Origin: Pseudomonadota bacterium
GTDB taxonomy: Bacteria; Chloroflexota; UBA5177
Direction: 5' to 3'
DNA length: 64,000 nucleotides
Assembly (NCBI GenBank): GCA_021324655.1
Contig: JAJPIP010000035.1
Location: 1-64,000 of the forward strand
Positions 1 to 8,894 of the stretch are shown here, piece by piece (the first letter of the stretch is position 1; every line of letters begins with the position of its first letter). A program made the position numbers and the translations under genes. The notes under the pieces are model-generated. The model saw only the letters and a list, made by a program, of their open reading frames with translations, ran no database searches and was not told where the DNA came from.

Positions 1-468
1 GGCTCGCATGCCGTCCAGGTGCTCCACCGTGACCTCCTGGCGCAGACCTGCAACATGGCGTATCGCCGTGATGCGCTGGAGAAAGCCGGGGGGGTGGATC
101 CGGCCTTTCAGCGCTGGTTTGAAGACACCGCGCTGGCGGCGCGCGTGCTGCGGCAGGGTGAGATCGTCTTCGCGCCGGAGGCGGTCGTGGTCCACCAGGC
201 AAGGGAGCGTCGCCCGCTGACGAGAGAAGACTGGCGCCTGCTGGTCGCCGACGAGCGGCGGCTGGCACGCCTCTACCCGGCCTTCTACCGGCGGGTCCGG
301 GGACCGGCCGTGCTGCCGGTGATCATGGCGCGTTGGTTGGTGGGGGCTCCCATCAAGTCGCTGCTCTCCGCCCTGCGAGACGGCGCCTCCCTTTCCGACC
401 TGGCCCGGCTGGCGCACTTGCTCATCAGCGAGCGTCGCGACCTCCTGGCGGAGCTGTTGGGCCGGTAG
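1..468 (+). CDS. Glycosyltransferase family 2, C-terminal fragment (5' end outside window)
   Basis: Frame open from base 1; NMAYRRDALEKAGGVDPAF..EDTALAARVLRQG is a typical GT2 C-terminal half. Confidence 0.75.
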   Translation, partial: GSHAVQVLHRDLLAQTCNMAYRRDALEKAGGVDPAFQRWFEDTALAARVLRQGEIVFAPEAVVVHQARERRPLTREDWRLLVADERRLARLYPAFYRRVRGPAVLPVIMARWLVGAPIKSLLSALRDGASLSDLARLAHLLISERRDLLAELLGR

Positions 469-530
469 CAGACCACGGAATCGTCGGGCGGGGCTCCCAT
501 CACGATCCGGCGGGTCAGGGCAACAAAAAA

Positions 531-552
531 GGGGCGCCGTCGAGGCGCCCCT
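531..552 (-). terminator. Rho-independent terminator of the 570-731 minus gene
   Basis: ggggcgcc-gtcga-ggcgcccc hairpin; on the minus strand followed by TTTTTT (aaaaaa at 525-530). Confidence 0.75.
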
Positions 553-569
553 TCTGCTCTGTCTCCCGG

Positions 570-731
570 TTAGCCGAGATAGCCGCCGGTGAGGAAGGCG
601 ATCACTGCCAGGATGACGGCGATCACCAGAATGATCCAGATGATGCTGAGGGCCAGGTGGAAAATGCCACCGAGGCCGAGCAGCCAGGCAATGATCAGGA
701 TCACCACGAGAACCCAGAGTAGATTAGCCAT
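570..731 (-). CDS. Small two-TM membrane protein (lmo0937-like), 53 aa
   Basis: Reverse complement reads MANLLWVLVVILIIAWLLGLGGIFHLALSIIWIILVIAVILAVIAFLTGGYLG*; RBS aggaggat upstream; terminator downstream. Confidence 0.75.
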   Translation of the reverse strand: MANLLWVLVVILIIAWLLGLGGIFHLALSIIWIILVIAVILAVIAFLTGGYLG

Positions 732-743
732 TGCGAAATCCTC

Positions 744-1004
744 CTAGAAAATCCCTGTGTAGACGTGAAGCAACCAGAGTGCGACGACAAGCAGGACGAG
801 CACGACGACGGACCACACGATGGTCTGGATCAGCTGACTGGCGGCAAAAGCGTTGCCGACCGGATCGGAGTGCTGGACTACCGTGCGGCTGACGGGACGC
901 CGTTCCACCACGGTGTTTGGCGTCGTGTCCACAACCTCAGTGGCCGGAGTTTCCTGAACCACCTCAGTATCCGGGGTCGTTCGAGTGACATACTCTTCAG
1001 GCAT
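744..1004 (-). CDS. Small single-TM protein with charged N-terminus, hypothetical
   Basis: 86 aa; TM segment IVWSVVVLVLLVVALWLLHVYTGIF; paralogous to 1163..1318. Confidence 0.7.
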   Translation of the reverse strand: MPEEYVTRTTPDTEVVQETPATEVVDTTPNTVVERRPVSRTVVQHSDPVGNAFAASQLIQTIVWSVVVLVLLVVALWLLHVYTGIF

Positions 1005-1019
1005 AATTCCCTTCCCTTT

Positions 1020-1148
1020 CTAGAAGATGTGCAGCACACCGTGGAGGATCACCACCACGGCAATGACGACGATCAGGAGACCGATGAGGAAGGTGAGCAG
1101 CATCGTTGTGCTCGAGCCACCTCCGCTCGTCTCTTCCACAACGGGCAT
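1020..1148 (-). CDS. Small single-TM protein, hypothetical, 42 aa
   Basis: MPVVEETSGGGSSTTMLLTFLIGLLIVVIAVVVILHGVLHIF*; same architecture as its neighbours. Confidence 0.6.
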   Translation of the reverse strand: MPVVEETSGGGSSTTMLLTFLIGLLIVVIAVVVILHGVLHIF

Positions 1149-1162
1149 GGAACAACTCCTCT

Positions 1163-1318
1163 TTAGAAGATGTGGAGATACACGTGCAGTAACCAGAGCG
1201 CGACCGCCAGGAGGACCAGCACGACGACCGACCAGACGATCGTCTGGATAAGGGTTGCTGCCCCCGCTGCCGAACTACCCGCGTCGCTGTCAGTCCGAAC
1301 TATGCGCTCTTCCGGCAT
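1163..1318 (-). CDS. Small single-TM protein, paralog of 744..1004, 51 aa
   Basis: MPEERIVRTDSDAGSSAAGAATLIQTIVWSVVVLVLLAVALWLLHVYLHIF*; TM nearly identical to 744..1004. Confidence 0.7.
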   Translation of the reverse strand: MPEERIVRTDSDAGSSAAGAATLIQTIVWSVVVLVLLAVALWLLHVYLHIF

Positions 1319-1520
1319 GTTGCCTGCTCCTTTCCGGATCGCGTGAAACCTCTTCGATCTCCAACATCCCCGGCTCGATCCGGAAACCCGAGAGATGCGT
1401 TTGTAGTGCCTCGATGATGATGTCGTTCATGCTGCGATCGTCCAGGGCGGCTTTGACCCGCAGTGTCCGATGCAGTCCGTCCGGTAACTCGACCGTTGTC
1501 TTTGCCACCGGTTCCTCCAA
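1290..1520 (-). CDS. Ribbon-helix-helix (Arc/CopG-type) DNA-binding protein
   Basis: KTTVELPDGLHRTLRVKAALDDRSMNDIIIEALQTHL; RHH pattern. Confidence 0.7.
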   Translation of the reverse strand: MEEPVAKTTVELPDGLHRTLRVKAALDDRSMNDIIIEALQTHLSGFRIEPGMLEIEEVSRDPERSRQHAGRAHSSD

Positions 1521-1600
1521 TAGCTGTCATTCCGTCTTTCCGTTTTCATGTATGGCAAGTAGCGTGCCACGTCCCATGACGATGGGTTTATGTGTGAAGA

Positions 1601-1864
1601 ATGGACACGACCCCCTACCGATGCCGCATGAGGGGATCCCGCCCGGACACAGATGTCGTGAGGCTGCCGGATTCGGCTCGTCTAGCATGGGGAGTGACGG
1701 ACCAACCCTCTGCCCAGGACATCGAGCGCCGCGTCTTCGAGATGCGCGGGAAGGGTGCGCCCTGGGTCGAGATTCAGCGTGATCTGGGACTAACGCGCCA
1801 GCAGGCGCGGTACGCCTACCAGCGCGCCCTTCGAGCGGAACGTCGCAAAGCCAAACGCAGCTGA
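1601..1864 (+). CDS. Small HTH-like protein, hypothetical
   Basis: SAQDIERRVFEMRGKGAPWVEIQRDLGLTRQQARYAYQRALRAERRKAKRS; HTH-like; start uncertain. Confidence 0.5.
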   Translation: MDTTPYRCRMRGSRPDTDVVRLPDSARLAWGVTDQPSAQDIERRVFEMRGKGAPWVEIQRDLGLTRQQARYAYQRALRAERRKAKRS

Positions 1865-2044
1865 TTTCCGCCTGCCAGGCCCACCTCAAGGCAGGCCCAT
1901 GGTCCTCGACCCGGCATGTCCTGCCGATATCGTCGTGAAATTTAGGAATTTAATTCCCAGCTAACAGCGGGCTAACTCCTCCCTAATGACCCGGCGGTAT
2001 GGTGCCTATGACGACCAAACACCGGCGATTCAAGGGAGGCTATC

Positions 2045-2227
2045 GTGGCGCAACCGGTCTGCAAGAAGTGTGGCGGCAAACTCGTGTACGAATCGTATCC
2101 GCTGGAAGAGATGCTCGTGATGAAGTGCTTCATGTGCGGGAAGATCGACTCGTACCGAGAGCTGTCCCGGCAGGAGTCTCGCACCCTCTTCCGCAGGGTT
2201 GATCAGCCCGTCCGTCTCGCCTCCTAA
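2045..2227 (+). CDS. Small zinc-ribbon protein
   Basis: MAQPVCKKCGGKLVYESYPLEEMLVMKCFMCGKIDSY; two CxxC pairs; hairpin downstream. Confidence 0.65.
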   Translation: MAQPVCKKCGGKLVYESYPLEEMLVMKCFMCGKIDSYRELSRQESRTLFRRVDQPVRLAS

Positions 2228-2243
2228 TCGGATCTAACACCTA

Positions 2244-2268
2244 TCGAGCCGGCTCTTGGAGCCGGCTC
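2244..2268 (+). terminator. Intrinsic terminator-like hairpin
   Basis: gagccggctc-ttg-gagccggctc then gttccgttt. Confidence 0.65.
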
Positions 2269-2275
2269 GTTCCGT

Positions 2276-2749
2276 TTAACCGCCCGGCGGTCCGCTCCAC
2301 GGCTGCGGCTGGGTCTGGACAGGCAGATACAGAGGGTGCCGTGGCTGCCCCACTGCGGTGAGGCCCAGACAGAAGGCGCCACGGAATAATCGGCCGGCGT
2401 CCGCGGCTCGTCCCCGCAGTGAGCCGTGATTGCCCCAGGCGACGACCAGGAGATCGGAGCGGATGGATGCGGCCAGGTAGCGATCGTTCTCCGGCCCGAC
2501 CGGGTCGTCCGCTCGAGCCAGCACCGACGGTTCCGCCGTCCGGTAGGCGAAGAGATTGAGCACGCGCAGCCGCCCGAAGCCCCAGGCACGGGCGAAGGCG
2601 ATGCAGCGCCGGATGGTGGGGTCGTCGCGCTCGGCGTCGGCCGCGCTGGGATTGAGCATGACCATCGTGACCTCGGGGCCCTCATCCCAGGTCCGCGTCA
2701 GCGCATAGCGATACGTACCGGATGGATCGAAGATCGCCCCGCGTTTCAT
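2276..2749 (-). CDS. DUF1643-family protein
   Basis: MKRGAIFDPSGTYRYALTRTWDEGPEVTMVMLNPSAADAERDDPTIRRCIAFARAWGFGRLRVLNLFAYR; internal Met chosen within ORF 2276..2824. Confidence 0.8.
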   Translation of the reverse strand: MKRGAIFDPSGTYRYALTRTWDEGPEVTMVMLNPSAADAERDDPTIRRCIAFARAWGFGRLRVLNLFAYRTAEPSVLARADDPVGPENDRYLAASIRSDLLVVAWGNHGSLRGRAADAGRLFRGAFCLGLTAVGQPRHPLYLPVQTQPQPWSGPPGG

Positions 2750-2764
2750 CCCTACAATGGTGCC

Positions 2765-3856
2765 ATGCCGCCGGAGCGCCGCGACCGCCATCCCTATCTG
2801 ATGTATGAGGAGATCCATCTCCAACCGGAGACCGTCGCCCGCTCGCTGCAGATCGTCGCGGAGAGCGGTGCCGACACCATTCGCGTCCTATCCCGCGCCC
2901 GGCGCGTCCTCCTCACCGGCGCCGGGACCTCCTTCAACGCCGCTATGGTCGGGGCGCAGGCTCTGCGCCGCTTCACCCGCGGCCGCGTGGAGGCACAGGC
3001 CATCGAGGCGTACGAGCTCGTCACCTACTTTCCGGCTCTCCGCCCCGACGATGTGGTGGTGGCGCTGACGCACTCGGGCGAGACACACATGACCTTGCGC
3101 GCCCTGGAACGAGCCCGCCGTGCCGGCGCTGAGAGCGTCGTCATCACCGGCTTCCCGGGCAAGGAGGCATCCTCCCTGGCCGCTCTCACCCTCCCCACCG
3201 GTCACGCCGAAGAGCGCTCCTGGGCGCACACCGCCGGCTACACCGCCGCCCTGACTACCCTCATCGCCCTCGCCAACGCCCTCGCCGATCCCGCCGAGCA
3301 CCTGGATCTTTCCCCGCTGCCCGAGGTCGTGCGTGACACTCTCGGCCTGGAGGACCTGGCGCACCGACTGGCGGCGCAGATCGCCCTCTATCTCCACGAG
3401 AACGCTCGTGCCGATCTCTGGCTGACCGGCGCCGGGCCCAACGAGGCTACAGCCGGCGAGGGCAAGCTGAAGCTGCTGGAAACGACCTATCTGCCGGCCG
3501 CTGCCTTCGAGCTGGAGGAGATGCTGCACGGGCCGCTGGCCGCCGCCTCGCCCGCGACCCTGCTCATCGTGCTGGCGCCGACCGGCCCCTCCATCCGCCG
3601 CGCGACCGACCTGGTCCATGCTGCCGAGGCCATCGGGATCGCCCCCCATGTCGTGACGGGAGAGGACAGCGAGACCCTCTTCCCCGGCGCCCATCGCCTC
3701 CTCATGCCGGAAATCCCCGAGATCCTGACGCCGATCCCCTACGTGATTCCCCTGCAGCTGTTTGCTTACTTCCTCTCCGTCGCCCTCGGCCGCAACCCCG
3801 ATCTCCTGCGGAGAGAGGAAGACTCCTACCGACTGGCCCGCGAGCGCTACGCGTAA
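2765..3856 (+). CDS. SIS-domain sugar isomerase (GlmS/AgaS-like)
   Basis: VLLTGAGTSFNAAMVGAQAL, VVALTHSGETHMTLRALERA; Met at 2765 within longer ORF. Confidence 0.85.
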   Translation: MPPERRDRHPYLMYEEIHLQPETVARSLQIVAESGADTIRVLSRARRVLLTGAGTSFNAAMVGAQALRRFTRGRVEAQAIEAYELVTYFPALRPDDVVVALTHSGETHMTLRALERARRAGAESVVITGFPGKEASSLAALTLPTGHAEERSWAHTAGYTAALTTLIALANALADPAEHLDLSPLPEVVRDTLGLEDLAHRLAAQIALYLHENARADLWLTGAGPNEATAGEGKLKLLETTYLPAAAFELEEMLHGPLAAASPATLLIVLAPTGPSIRRATDLVHAAEAIGIAPHVVTGEDSETLFPGAHRLLMPEIPEILTPIPYVIPLQLFAYFLSVALGRNPDLLRREEDSYRLARERYA

Positions 3857-3934
3857 CGGCAACCGGATCCGCTTATCGTCGGGGCGAATCCGCTCCACTC
3901 GGCAGCGGCCATCCCTGTGCCGCGCTATCGAGAA

Positions 3935-5767
3935 TCAGGCAGTTCGGCCGGCGATATTCTGTGCGACGAGATCGGAGGTTCTGGCCGCGGTGCGCGGAAT
4001 TGTTGCCACGATCCGCGTCCCGCTCTGCGGTGCCGTCGTAATTTCGAGCGCCCCGCCCAGTAAGCCGGCGCGCTCGCGCATGCCGTACAGGCCGAGGCGT
4101 CCCTGGCGGCTGGGCGCGGGGACATTGACCGGGTTGAATCCCGCACCGTCGTCTTCGACGACGAGTTGGGCCGCCGAGCCGGAAACGGACAGCGAGAGAT
4201 GGACCTCCGAGGCGTGCGCGTGCTTCCCGCAGTTGGTGAGCGCCTCCTGGGCAATGCGGAAGAGCGCGACTTCCTCCTCGGGCGACAGCATGCCGTCGAG
4301 ATCCGGCGCGGCCACGTCGACGTGACCGCCGTAGCTCAGCTCGTACTCGCCGGCGAGCCACTGGAGAGCCGCGGCGAGGCCGACGTCGTCCAGGATCGAG
4401 GGGCGAAGGTTGTGGGAGAGGGCACGCGTCCCATCCAGCACGCGGCGGGCGAGCATGTAGACGCGCTCGAAGCCGGATCGCAGTACCGGGTCGTCCGTCG
4501 GAATGCGCGGTTCGAGGACATCGAGGCCCGCCAGCAGGATAGAGAGGGACTGCGCGGTCTCATCGTGGAGCTCGCGGGCGATGCGCTTGCGTTCTTCTTC
4601 CTGCGCTTCCAGGACGCGCGCCGCAAGGTCGCGTGCGTGCTGCATGCGGGTCATCTCCGCGCGGCGTCGCTCGGTGACGTCGCGGGCGATCCCCTGCACG
4701 CCGACAGGCTGCCCGCCTGCGTACAGCAGTTGGGCATTGACGTCGATATTGACGCGCCGGCCGTCCTTCGTCTTGACATCGAACTCGCCGGATCCCGGCG
4801 TGCCGTGTTGGAGACTGTCGAGCACACTCTGGATACCCTGCAGCTTGTCCGGGGGCACCAGGTCCGCGATGTTCATTGTCAGGAGCTCACTGGACTCATA
4901 GCCGAGCAGGTCTGCGCCGGCGCGGTTGATGGACGTGAAGTTGCCGGTCAGATCGTGGGTGTAGACGATATCGCTGGCGTTCTCGAAGAGGGTGCGATAG
5001 CGGGCCTCACTCTCGCGGAGAGCCTCGGCAGCGCTCTCTGCCGCCGCGCGCGCCTCTTCCGCCTCACCTTTCGCCCGGAAAGCCAGGTAGACGAGCACCA
5101 TGGCGGGTGCGAGGAAGGCGACGGTCGAGAAGTTATGCGCTCCAATGAGCCCGCCGATCAAACCGAGCAAATACTGGGCGCCTTCAAGCAGGTACGACTG
5201 GCGGGCAGCCGAGACCACGATGCGGACCGGCGGTTGACCGACCAGCCGCCGAACGAGAAGGGGGAAAGTGACGATATCGCCAACCCACAACACAAGGGCC
5301 GTGAGAATCAGAAGCACGCTGTAGACCGCACCATGGCCGGGCAGATGCGCGACCGCGCACGCCGCGAGCACAACCAGGCTCCGGCGCGATGTCTGCACGA
5401 CAATGTCCGGCAGCAGGGTGCCGCGTCTTTTCTGAACGGAGATCTCGCCGACGAGTGATCCGATCACCGCGCCCGTCGCCGCGAGTGGCGGGACGAGGAG
5501 AACCGCGAGCAGGTAATAGGCCGTGCTCGAAAGATAGATCTTGCTCTTCGGACTGACCTGCAGCGGGAATTGATACGCTCCGACAACCGCCAGGACGAGC
5601 AAACCGGCGAGGAGCCAGGTTCCCCACCAACCGGCCGGAATCACCGCGAGATAGGTGCGCCACCAGCAGAGCGCAAGGGCAAACAGAGCAGCGCAGCCCG
5701 CGACGGCAGCCTCGGACGGTTGCACATGGAGTCGCATCGGATCTGCCGGCAGTTTACGGAGTGACAT
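3935..5767 (-). CDS. Membrane PAS-domain sensor histidine kinase, NarL/HisKA_3 type
   Basis: Hydrophobic N-terminal region, PAS (ARYRTLFENASDIVYTHDLTG), ERKRIARELHDETAQSLSILLAGL, HATPase FRIAQEALTNCGKHAHAS. Confidence 0.9.
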   Translation of the reverse strand: MSLRKLPADPMRLHVQPSEAAVAGCAALFALALCWWRTYLAVIPAGWWGTWLLAGLLVLAVVGAYQFPLQVSPKSKIYLSSTAYYLLAVLLVPPLAATGAVIGSLVGEISVQKRRGTLLPDIVVQTSRRSLVVLAACAVAHLPGHGAVYSVLLILTALVLWVGDIVTFPLLVRRLVGQPPVRIVVSAARQSYLLEGAQYLLGLIGGLIGAHNFSTVAFLAPAMVLVYLAFRAKGEAEEARAAAESAAEALRESEARYRTLFENASDIVYTHDLTGNFTSINRAGADLLGYESSELLTMNIADLVPPDKLQGIQSVLDSLQHGTPGSGEFDVKTKDGRRVNIDVNAQLLYAGGQPVGVQGIARDVTERRRAEMTRMQHARDLAARVLEAQEEERKRIARELHDETAQSLSILLAGLDVLEPRIPTDDPVLRSGFERVYMLARRVLDGTRALSHNLRPSILDDVGLAAALQWLAGEYELSYGGHVDVAAPDLDGMLSPEEEVALFRIAQEALTNCGKHAHASEVHLSLSVSGSAAQLVVEDDGAGFNPVNVPAPSRQGRLGLYGMRERAGLLGGALEITTAPQSGTRIVATIPRTAARTSDLVAQNIAGRTA

Positions 5768-6224
5768 CCACCACGATTTGCTGGTTGCTGTTGCCCGACA
5801 TCGAGACGAGGGTGGCGCTGTTCGCGGTCACCGCATCGACGGACGCATCAACCGGGACGGTGGTGCCGGTGCTGACCAGCGTCGCGACACGATAGGTGGT
5901 GGAGGTACCGCTGGAGACCAGACGAAAGACCTCTTTCGGACCGAGCGGGCCAGACGTGTAGGTGATGCTGTTCACGCTGATCCCGGCGGGCGCGTGGATG
6001 CTATAGGCGACCTGGCTGATGTCGCTCTCCGAGTCGTTGATCGTGGCGCTGAGATCCAGGGTCACGCCATTGGAGAGGACGACAACCGGATCGCTGTAGC
6101 AGGCGCCCAGCTCGGCGTTGGCGCGCGGGGCAAGCAGGGGGCTCCCCACCAGCGCGAATGCGAGAGCGACGGCGCCAAGCAGAAGGCGAGTCACGGGGAT
6201 TCCACGGAGCACATTACTTCCCAT
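5754..6224 (-). CDS. Secreted hypothetical protein
   Basis: Signal peptide RLLLGAVALAFALVGSPLLAPRANA; Ser/Thr-rich mature part. Confidence 0.65.
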   Translation of the reverse strand: MGSNVLRGIPVTRLLLGAVALAFALVGSPLLAPRANAELGACYSDPVVVLSNGVTLDLSATINDSESDISQVAYSIHAPAGISVNSITYTSGPLGPKEVFRLVSSGTSTTYRVATLVSTGTTVPVDASVDAVTANSATLVSMSGNSNQQIVVDVTP

Positions 6225-6370
6225 TTCCTGACCTCATGGTGTAGGTGGTCCCACCGTCATCTGCCCGGCTGCACGGAGATGCATCTGCGGCAAACCAAAG
6301 CCGGAACAAACGCTATGCCCATCCACGGGGGGCATACGCCCTAAGGGTATCGCCCGTCACGTCGTATTTG

Positions 6371-6412
6371 TATAGGGTCTGCACCCTATTTTTCGTCTAG
6401 GGCGTGTCCTAG
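6371..6412. promoter_or_regulatory. Operator-like block, copy 1 (TAGGGT-N4-ACCCTA ... CTAGGGCGTGTCCTAG)
   Basis: tatagggtctgcaccctatttttcgtctagggcgtgtcctag; two adjacent inverted repeats; second copy at 8108. Confidence 0.55.
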
Positions 6413-6425
6413 AGATCTCCTTCTC

Positions 6426-8027
6426 TCAGCTTGGCCCGGGCAGCGCGCCCGTGTTCCCACATTGATTGGAGGCCGTTCCGTGAGGCACGGCCAGTGGACC
6501 CCACTGCACGAAGCAGAGGAACGAGTATTCCTTCGGGGCGTAGGCGAGACCGGTCCAGCTGGTGCCCAATAGGGCGTAGCTGTCTTCCGTGTTGAGCGCC
6601 CAGTAGGTGAAATTGAGGTTGCTCACGGCATAGCCGGAGCTGTTGGTGGAGGTCGGGCTCTCGCTGCTCTGAATGAAGTTGATCAGGTCGGTAAACCACT
6701 GCCCCTGCGAGCCGGCGCCCGAGGTGTCGACAGCGCTGCTGGTGTTCCCGGTCCCGAACTCGCCGATCCACACGGGTGCCTGGGTATAGGCCGTCGCTCC
6801 CGTGTTGCTCCAGGGGTAGCTGCTGTGTCCAGGCCAGACCGGGTTGATGCCGCCGGAGAGGTTGAGATAGGCCCAGTGGTTCACCCAGAGATCGGAGAGA
6901 CTGGAGGCGGAGCAGCCCTTGGTGTAGCACGTGCTGCTGTTGAACCAGGACTGCGCGTACTCGGCCGGACCGTAGTCATGGGCGGAGTACACGAGCTGAT
7001 TGGAGACCGCGGGACCGAGACTGGAGGCGCTGCCCCCAGCGTTGAAGACAACGGGAGCGCCGGGATTGCCGGCATTGCCGTTGACGCCCTGCAGCTGGCC
7101 GCCCCACCAGTAGTAGTCGTAGGGACCGCCGCCGGCGGTCCCGGAGGCCGTGGGGTACTGGCTGATGCCCTCGACGAAGATCAGCGGATAGCTCCAGCCG
7201 TGGCTGGAGGCATCGCCGAGGATGGAGTCACCGGCGCGCTCGGCGGCCAGGCGCCAGTCGACACAGGTGCTACTGGAGGCGCAGGCCGGCGCGAACGGAT
7301 TCGGATTGGGGTTGGAGGCCGGGGAGATGCCGTCGCCGGTGCCCCAGGTGGCGCCGGCCGTGTAGGCCGTCCGTGAGGGGGTGTGCGGCTCATTGCGCAG
7401 GTCGTACCCGATCACGGTCGGGTAGCCGTCGGAGGCCGTGTCGTTCACCGTCACGGTGTCGGTTGAGCCCTGCGTCATCTGCTGGCCATGGACCCAGCGC
7501 TGCATATTCACCCAGTCGTTGATCCAGCTTTGCTCGGAGTAGCTGGAGGTGTACCAGAGGCCGTTCCCCTCCGCCGAGTTGCCCGCCTCGGACCGATGGT
7601 TATCCAGGATCACGTGGAGGCCGATGGAGCCGGCATAGTTGATGATGAGCGCCAGGATGTCGCGGGAGTGCTTGCCCTTGCAGGCCGAGCAGGCGCTGAT
7701 GGTGTTCGAGCCGGGCGTCGGATCCGACTCCCACATCTGGTTGGAGAACGGGATCCGGATCGTGTTGTACCCGTCTTGCTTGACCTCATTCAGGATGTAC
7801 GTATAGTCCTGGCAGCACATCCCGTGCGCCACGTACGACTTGGTTTCGAAGCCATACCAGTTGATGCCGGTGATCAAGTAGGGTGTCCCGGCCGGAGTCA
7901 GAATTTGGGTTCCGCTGGTGGTCCACCCGCCGGCGGCGGCCACGCCGGATGGCGGAAATGCTCGTGAGATGCTCAGAACCGACAGGGCAAAGCAGAGAGA
8001 GACCAGCACACGAGCAATCCGAGACAT
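6426..8027 (-). CDS. Secreted GH5-type cellulase/endoglucanase
   Basis: Signal peptide MSRIARVLVSLCFALSVLSISRA; ITGINWYGFET, TIRIPFSNQMW, VILDNHRSEAG, VIGYDLRNEPH; internal Met preferred over 8060. Confidence 0.88.
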   Translation of the reverse strand: MSRIARVLVSLCFALSVLSISRAFPPSGVAAAGGWTTSGTQILTPAGTPYLITGINWYGFETKSYVAHGMCCQDYTYILNEVKQDGYNTIRIPFSNQMWESDPTPGSNTISACSACKGKHSRDILALIINYAGSIGLHVILDNHRSEAGNSAEGNGLWYTSSYSEQSWINDWVNMQRWVHGQQMTQGSTDTVTVNDTASDGYPTVIGYDLRNEPHTPSRTAYTAGATWGTGDGISPASNPNPNPFAPACASSSTCVDWRLAAERAGDSILGDASSHGWSYPLIFVEGISQYPTASGTAGGGPYDYYWWGGQLQGVNGNAGNPGAPVVFNAGGSASSLGPAVSNQLVYSAHDYGPAEYAQSWFNSSTCYTKGCSASSLSDLWVNHWAYLNLSGGINPVWPGHSSYPWSNTGATAYTQAPVWIGEFGTGNTSSAVDTSGAGSQGQWFTDLINFIQSSESPTSTNSSGYAVSNLNFTYWALNTEDSYALLGTSWTGLAYAPKEYSFLCFVQWGPLAVPHGTASNQCGNTGALPGPS

Positions 8028-8107
8028 AGCTTCCTCCCACAGTGACCGTTGTGACGTCAAGAACGTGATCCCTACAATCCACTCTATGTCCCGGCTCGTG
8101 GCCTGCC

Positions 8108-8148
8108 TATAGGGTCAAGACCCTAATTCTGTCTAGGGCATCGCCCAG
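8108..8148. promoter_or_regulatory. Operator-like block, copy 2 (TAGGGT-N4-ACCCTA ... CTAGGGCATCGCCCAG)
   Basis: tatagggtcaagaccctaattctgtctagggcatcgcccag, upstream of the cellulase gene. Confidence 0.55.
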
Positions 8149-8389
8149 GCCTGTTCTCGCCACCGTGCCTGTCTTCTCGCCCGGTCACTCTTCCCTGCCG
8201 CTCATTCATGAGGAGAGCGAAGGCCCCGCTGCGGAACCCTCGCTCCCCTCACGACCGGAGACGGCGTTCGAGAGCGTCATGGCCACCGACCCGATCGCGC
8301 CGGACGCGGCGGTCACGGCCGCACGCGACCGGTAGCGAGACTGGAGATCCCCCGACCGAATCTGTGATAGCGGCGTGCGCCCCCAGTGA

Positions 8390-8787
8390 TCCCCGGGCTA
8401 CCAGGGAGGGGCGGCCTCCCGCCGTATCGGCTTGAGTGGGGCCACCATCCTGTGGTCGTGGCGGCCCCGTGGCGTCTTGGCATCAGAGGGGCCACTATCC
8501 ACCTGCCGGGGCCGCCTCCTACCGTATTGGCATTAGAAGGGCCACCATGCCCGGTAGGGGCCGGCTCCTACCCTACCGGGTCAAACGGGTCAACACCCTC
8601 TGGCCGGGCTCGGCCACGATCAGGCGCGGCGTGGGACCAGCCAACACCCGCTGGTTGGGGCCGACTCCTGCCGCATTGGTGTCAGGTAGGCCACAACCCT
8701 CCGGTCGCGGCCGGCTCCTGCCACGCCGGGTCGGATAGGCCACCCTGCCTGGTAGGGGCCGGCTCCTGCCGTGCCCGCCTTCTCCCT
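8390..8787. repeat. Tandem array of ~8 degenerate 50-bp units (locus 1, left arm)
   Basis: GGCCACCATC-type anchors start at 8440, 8490, 8540, 8589, 8639, 8689, 8738, plus a partial unit before. Confidence 0.85.
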
Positions 8788-8894
8788 CGTGCCAATCCCT
8801 CTCGAGGATTCCCGCCCTCTGTCTTCCGCACGTCGGCCAATCCCACCATGAGGGAACGAGGGGCCAGGGCGGGCACGGCAGGAGCCGGCCCCTA
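8753..8894. repeat. Inverted-repeat core of composite repeat, locus 1
   Basis: 27-bp perfect IR TAGGGGCCGGCTCCTGCCGTGCCCGCC (8753-8779) / reverse complement (8868-8894). Confidence 0.9.

Noticed and set aside
2888-3898. 336-aa minus-strand ORF
   Set aside because: Shadow of the SIS sugar isomerase gene
8390-8787. Possible CRISPR array
   Set aside because: Units are contiguous degenerate tandem repeats with no unique spacers, and no cas genes are present
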